Assembly (NCBI RefSeq): GCF_963678635.1 | Contig: NC_087066.1 | Span: 9,514,723-9,578,722 of the forward strand | Length of the DNA: 64,000 bases | Reading direction: 5' to 3' | Source of the DNA: Symsagittifera roscoffensis | Taxonomy: Eukaryota > Xenacoelomorpha > Acoela > Convolutidae | Program-made: the position numbers and the translations under genes | Shown here: in pieces, positions 60,929 through 64,000 of the stretch | Layout: each line of letters opens with the position of its first letter | Numbering within the stretch: position 1 is the first letter of the stretch | The notes under the pieces: generated by a model | Seen by the model: only the letters and a program-made list of their open reading frames with translations | Database searches by the model: none | Told to the model about the DNA's origin: nothing

Positions 60929-61538
60929 ATTCTTTCTCAAACAACAATTTTAGCGAAAAATTATTCTCGATAAATGACTTTTTTCAACTTATTATCTAAT
61001 ATTTTGTTGAACTTTTTACGGAGCAAACTTTAATTGATCTATTAAGCGGGATAAAAAATAAGATAAATAAAACTCACTCGGTCATGTTGAATCAACTTAA
61101 AGATCAAATCAAACAAAAAAAATGTAAAACCTTGGAATAGTTTTTGAAACAAAGGAAAGTTTTTTAAGGTTATTAGAACTCTCGAAAATGTGTTTTTCTC
61201 TTCTTTGACGCATAGCAAGCTGCAGTTGGAGAGTTACCTTCAATAATATCTGGGTCACTAGATCAATTGTCTCCGCACTCTGTGTCGATGAAACCCGAGC
61301 ATCCGAATACGAAATTCATTGTTCTGGATCTGAAACTGCTCCCCTAACAAAGGATTTGGGAGACGTTTTTGTCGGAATATCCCAGTTTGCTTCGCGCGCT
61401 GCAGAATCACGGTTACATCCCTCCAGATTTCCATACAATAGGATTGACTCGCAGTCGTACGCGAAGATATTTTTTGTTGGGAGAATGATCGAGCGATGTT
61501 GTGCCGTTTATCTCAGTCTTTTCTAATCCTGGACAGCT

Positions 61539-61931
61539 CTAGTGAATTGTGCACATCTCATACATTCTTTTTCGGTTCTGTCGAAGCAGATCGATGTAGT
61601 TCGGTAGCAATATTTGTTTTTTTTGTAGTCCATTCCACGTTTTGATTGCTGTCGTTTTTCGGGGAGCCAAGTCATTGCACAGACTTGCTGTAGTCGGAGA
61701 GACTATCTTTTTCTGTTGATGGATGACTGCAACCGATTCTATCGTGTATGTTTGGTAGATATTTGTTCTTTCTCGATCAGACGATAATCTTATTTGCAAA
61801 GGACTAGTCTTGACTTCAAGACGTTTTAAGTTTTGTTTAAAAAAATATGACTGAATTGAAAATGAGAGAATGAAAAGTATAGAAAGTTTATGAATGAGAA
61901 TAAGATTTAAAATAGGGAAGGCATGGCTCAA
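61539..61931 (-). pseudogene. Unrecognised minus-strand frame, unit 4
   Basis: Stopped by TAG as in units 1 and 3, but shares the GGA codon (base 61629) with unit 2. Confidence 0.35.
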
Positions 61932-62440
61932 TTAGGTCAAAACTAATAATTTTTTAAGCGAGGCTATCAAACTTTATTTATTCGTTTACACAAGACGCTT
62001 AAGGCTATATTATGTTCGCATGTGAGAGCCCGACTTTTTAGATTTATGTGATAGTTTTATTATAGTGGCTACGGGCGAAAGCACTCAGGTTCAAGTTTTC
62101 TTGTTAGTTTGCCAAACGTTCATTGTCATGCGTTTAAAATAAAATTACAATGAATGATAGCAGTTTTTAATTTAATCGTCATAAAAAACAACAGAAGATT
62201 TTTAGGGTATACCCGGAGGGAAAAAGCAACTAAAAACCCGTATTGAAATGTGAAGAGATTGTATCCTTGGTGATTAGGTTTGAACATTATAGTTTAAAGC
62301 GCTCGTAAAACTGTCACATAAGGTTCTACTCTGGGACTGCATGATCTGTCTCGTAAACTGTGATCAGTCATTCTTCAAGGTTCCACACTAAAAACCAGTT
62401 GGTTGTTATTAATTTATTATGTACACTTCTCTTGAACCGG

Positions 62441-62676
62441 ATGTTGGCTATTTCGATGACTCAGACTGATGCAGTTTTTGAATTTTTTGACATCCCGACT
62501 AGAATTTTACTAATTTATAACCTCATCGACGCTGATAAGGAACCGAAGAGGGTAAGTTTTATGAGAAAAAAGGAAAAGGAAGGATCAAACTAAACAATGT
62601 CTGACAATTTTAGAAGCGAAAAAGATTCAATTACCATTGCACTGGTGTCATCAGCCTTAATGACTATTTTCAATGA
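62441..62676 (+). CDS. Small two-exon hypothetical gene, unit 4
   Basis: Same structure as 8243-8478. Confidence 0.45.
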
Positions 62677-62768
62677 CAACTCGCTAGCAAGCTTCAAAAA
62701 TCTGTCTACCGAAAAAATTGGAAAATATTGATCTAGAAGGTTAATGAAGAGTTGCGTTGACAGAATTA

Positions 62769-63452
62769 ATGTATCCCACTCAAATTAACAATGTTACGAA
62801 TACCAAACTAGTGTACTACAAAAAAGACAAAAATAAAGCAAGCCTTAAAGAGGCAAAAAATAAATTATCTAGACTATATGCTGAAGAAAGAATTGAAATA
62901 ACAAAGGGTGAGTATGACGAAATCGAGAAAATTTTCAACAAAAGTAATCAAAAGAATGATCTTGATAATATCAGTTGTAGCATCGACCCCATTAACAAAC
63001 ATCTTTCAAGGTGGATGCATTATTCGGAAGGCATTATCTTTGAGATTCCACAAATTCCTGGTATCCTAGGTGTAAGAGATGGAACGGGCTACCATATCGG
63101 TTAAATAGAATCCAGTCATATCCATATCACTCTCACAACACAAAACCTCATCTCCGACTACGCTGTTTATATCTCTACTGGAACCCAAATGTTGTTTATC
63201 TACGTAGACATAATTTATTATCAGATTGTGGGTGGCACTAAATCACCGTGGCTTGGAGTCGTTGATACTAATCGACGTGTAAAAACAGTTACGCTTGCAG
63301 CATTGAACCAAATCATTGCAAAGTTTTTTTGCAACTTAGATTACAAACAATTTTTCGTGAAAAACATCTAGAGCATTGAAGTAAATCTACGAACAGAAAC
63401 CGGTAGCCTTGTACAATTTGCGGGAGAAGTAGGAAAAGTTGTTTTGACTTAA
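62769..63452 (+). pseudogene. Penton-like relic, unit 4
   Basis: Same frame and stops; one private Ile to Asn change (QKND instead of QKID). Confidence 0.7.
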
Positions 63453-63510
63453 ACATTTCAAAGGTTTTCTGATTAAGATTATGGAGGCGTACTAATATAA
63501 TCAAGCTAGC

Positions 63511-63839
63511 ATGACTCACTTCTCAGGACATTACAAACAGCACGGTGGCTTCAGTGCTCTGGCTATGGGTATTGGACCAGTGGCACTTCCGTTAGCTCGG
63601 AAACTTATAGTACCAGCGGCAAAATATATTGCAAAATAATTACTTGTTCAAGCAGTATCCGAAAAAAAAATATAGCATTCAGGAAGAAAACGCCGAAACA
63701 AGCCTTGAAAAACACAAAAAAAACACAATCGAAAAACAAGTTGGAGCTAGAAGCAGCAAGTCACTTATGAGCAGAAAATGGAAGAAAACAACAAAAAGAA
63801 AAACAAAAACTCTCATTCCACAGAAACGAACTCCACTGA
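63511..63839 (+). pseudogene. pVI-like / basic protein relic, unit 4
   Basis: Same as 9313-9641. Confidence 0.5.
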
Positions 63840-63911
63840 GAGTTCGCTCCAATTTTTTCACCAAAGTAAAAAATTATTTCTAATGTATTACTAACTGAAA
63901 TAACTTACAGT

Positions 63912-64000
63912 TCCTTTGATTTATTTGAAAAACCTCCTCTACTTGTTACATTTGAAAATTCTTTCACTCAAAAAAATTTGTCCAACTTATTCACCTGATG
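63912..64000 (+). pseudogene. Major capsid relic, unit 4 (cut by window end)
   Basis: Only the first segment is present; it shares the Ser to Leu change with unit 3. Confidence 0.7.

Larger units (their letters stand above)
1..64000. repeat. Tandem array of an 18.06-kb unit
   Basis: The entire window is built from one unit repeated head to tail, 3.5 times. Landmarks recur at fixed spacing: the start of the polymerase motif-C segment is at 656, 18720, 36777 and 54837 (spacings 18064, 18057, 18060). Every other gene relic recurs in the same order and orientation. No unique flanking sequence is present, so the array extends beyond both ends. Differences between units are sparse single-base changes and short indels, so the copies are real but young or homogenised. 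A concatemerised assembly of a circular molecule is a less likely alternative, because units differ by fixed substitutions and by indels of 8 and 11 bases. Confidence 0.97.
54184..64000. repeat. Array unit 4 (cut by window end)
   Basis: Partial period ending in the amino-terminal part of the major capsid relic. It shares the 8-base insertion with unit 3, and has the longest TC tract (12 dinucleotides) and a 10-base instead of 9-base homopolymer at the PolB(-) frame break near 56643. Confidence 0.95.

Overview
The whole window is one tandem array. A unit of about 18.06 kb repeats head to tail: 1-18064, 18065-36123, 36124-54183 and a partial fourth unit 54184-64000. Unit borders are arbitrary because the window opens inside a repeat. 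Units are nearly identical and differ by scattered substitutions, homopolymer and microsatellite lengths, and a few small indels. The sequence is AT-rich, has spliceosomal-type introns (GT...AG, one with a TACTAAC branch site) and carries relics of a eukaryotic virus-like element, so the source is a eukaryotic nuclear genome, most likely an invertebrate animal. I cannot name the species.

The repeated unit is a decayed relic of the Maverick/Polinton (adintovirus-like) class of large DNA elements. Going rightwards in one unit: the 3' part of a plus-strand family-B DNA polymerase relic, PolB(+) (to 1390); a spacer with a 21-bp palindrome; a second, divergent and convergently oriented polymerase relic, PolB(-) (5156 down to 1901); about 1.3 kb of non-coding sequence with a GC-rich tRNA-like structure; a direct repeat, a TC microsatellite and unrecognised reading frames (6.5-8.5 kb); a plus-strand morphogenesis block of penton-like minor capsid (8571-9254), a small pVI-like/basic protein (9313-9641), a double-jelly-roll major capsid protein (9714-10880) and an adenain-like cysteine protease (10890-11280); unrecognised frames on both strands (11.9-14.4 kb); and a triplicated block of about 770 bp (14863-16940) carrying the 5' end and zinc-finger exon of PolB(+), which leads into PolB(+) (16998-19454).

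Almost every recognisable gene is broken by stops, frameshifts or deletions, and nearly all breaks are shared by all units, so the element decayed before it was amplified. No integrase or packaging ATPase was recognised. The array therefore looks like a virus-derived macrosatellite, not an active virus. Incompatible patterns of variant sharing among the four units point to exchange or gene conversion between them.
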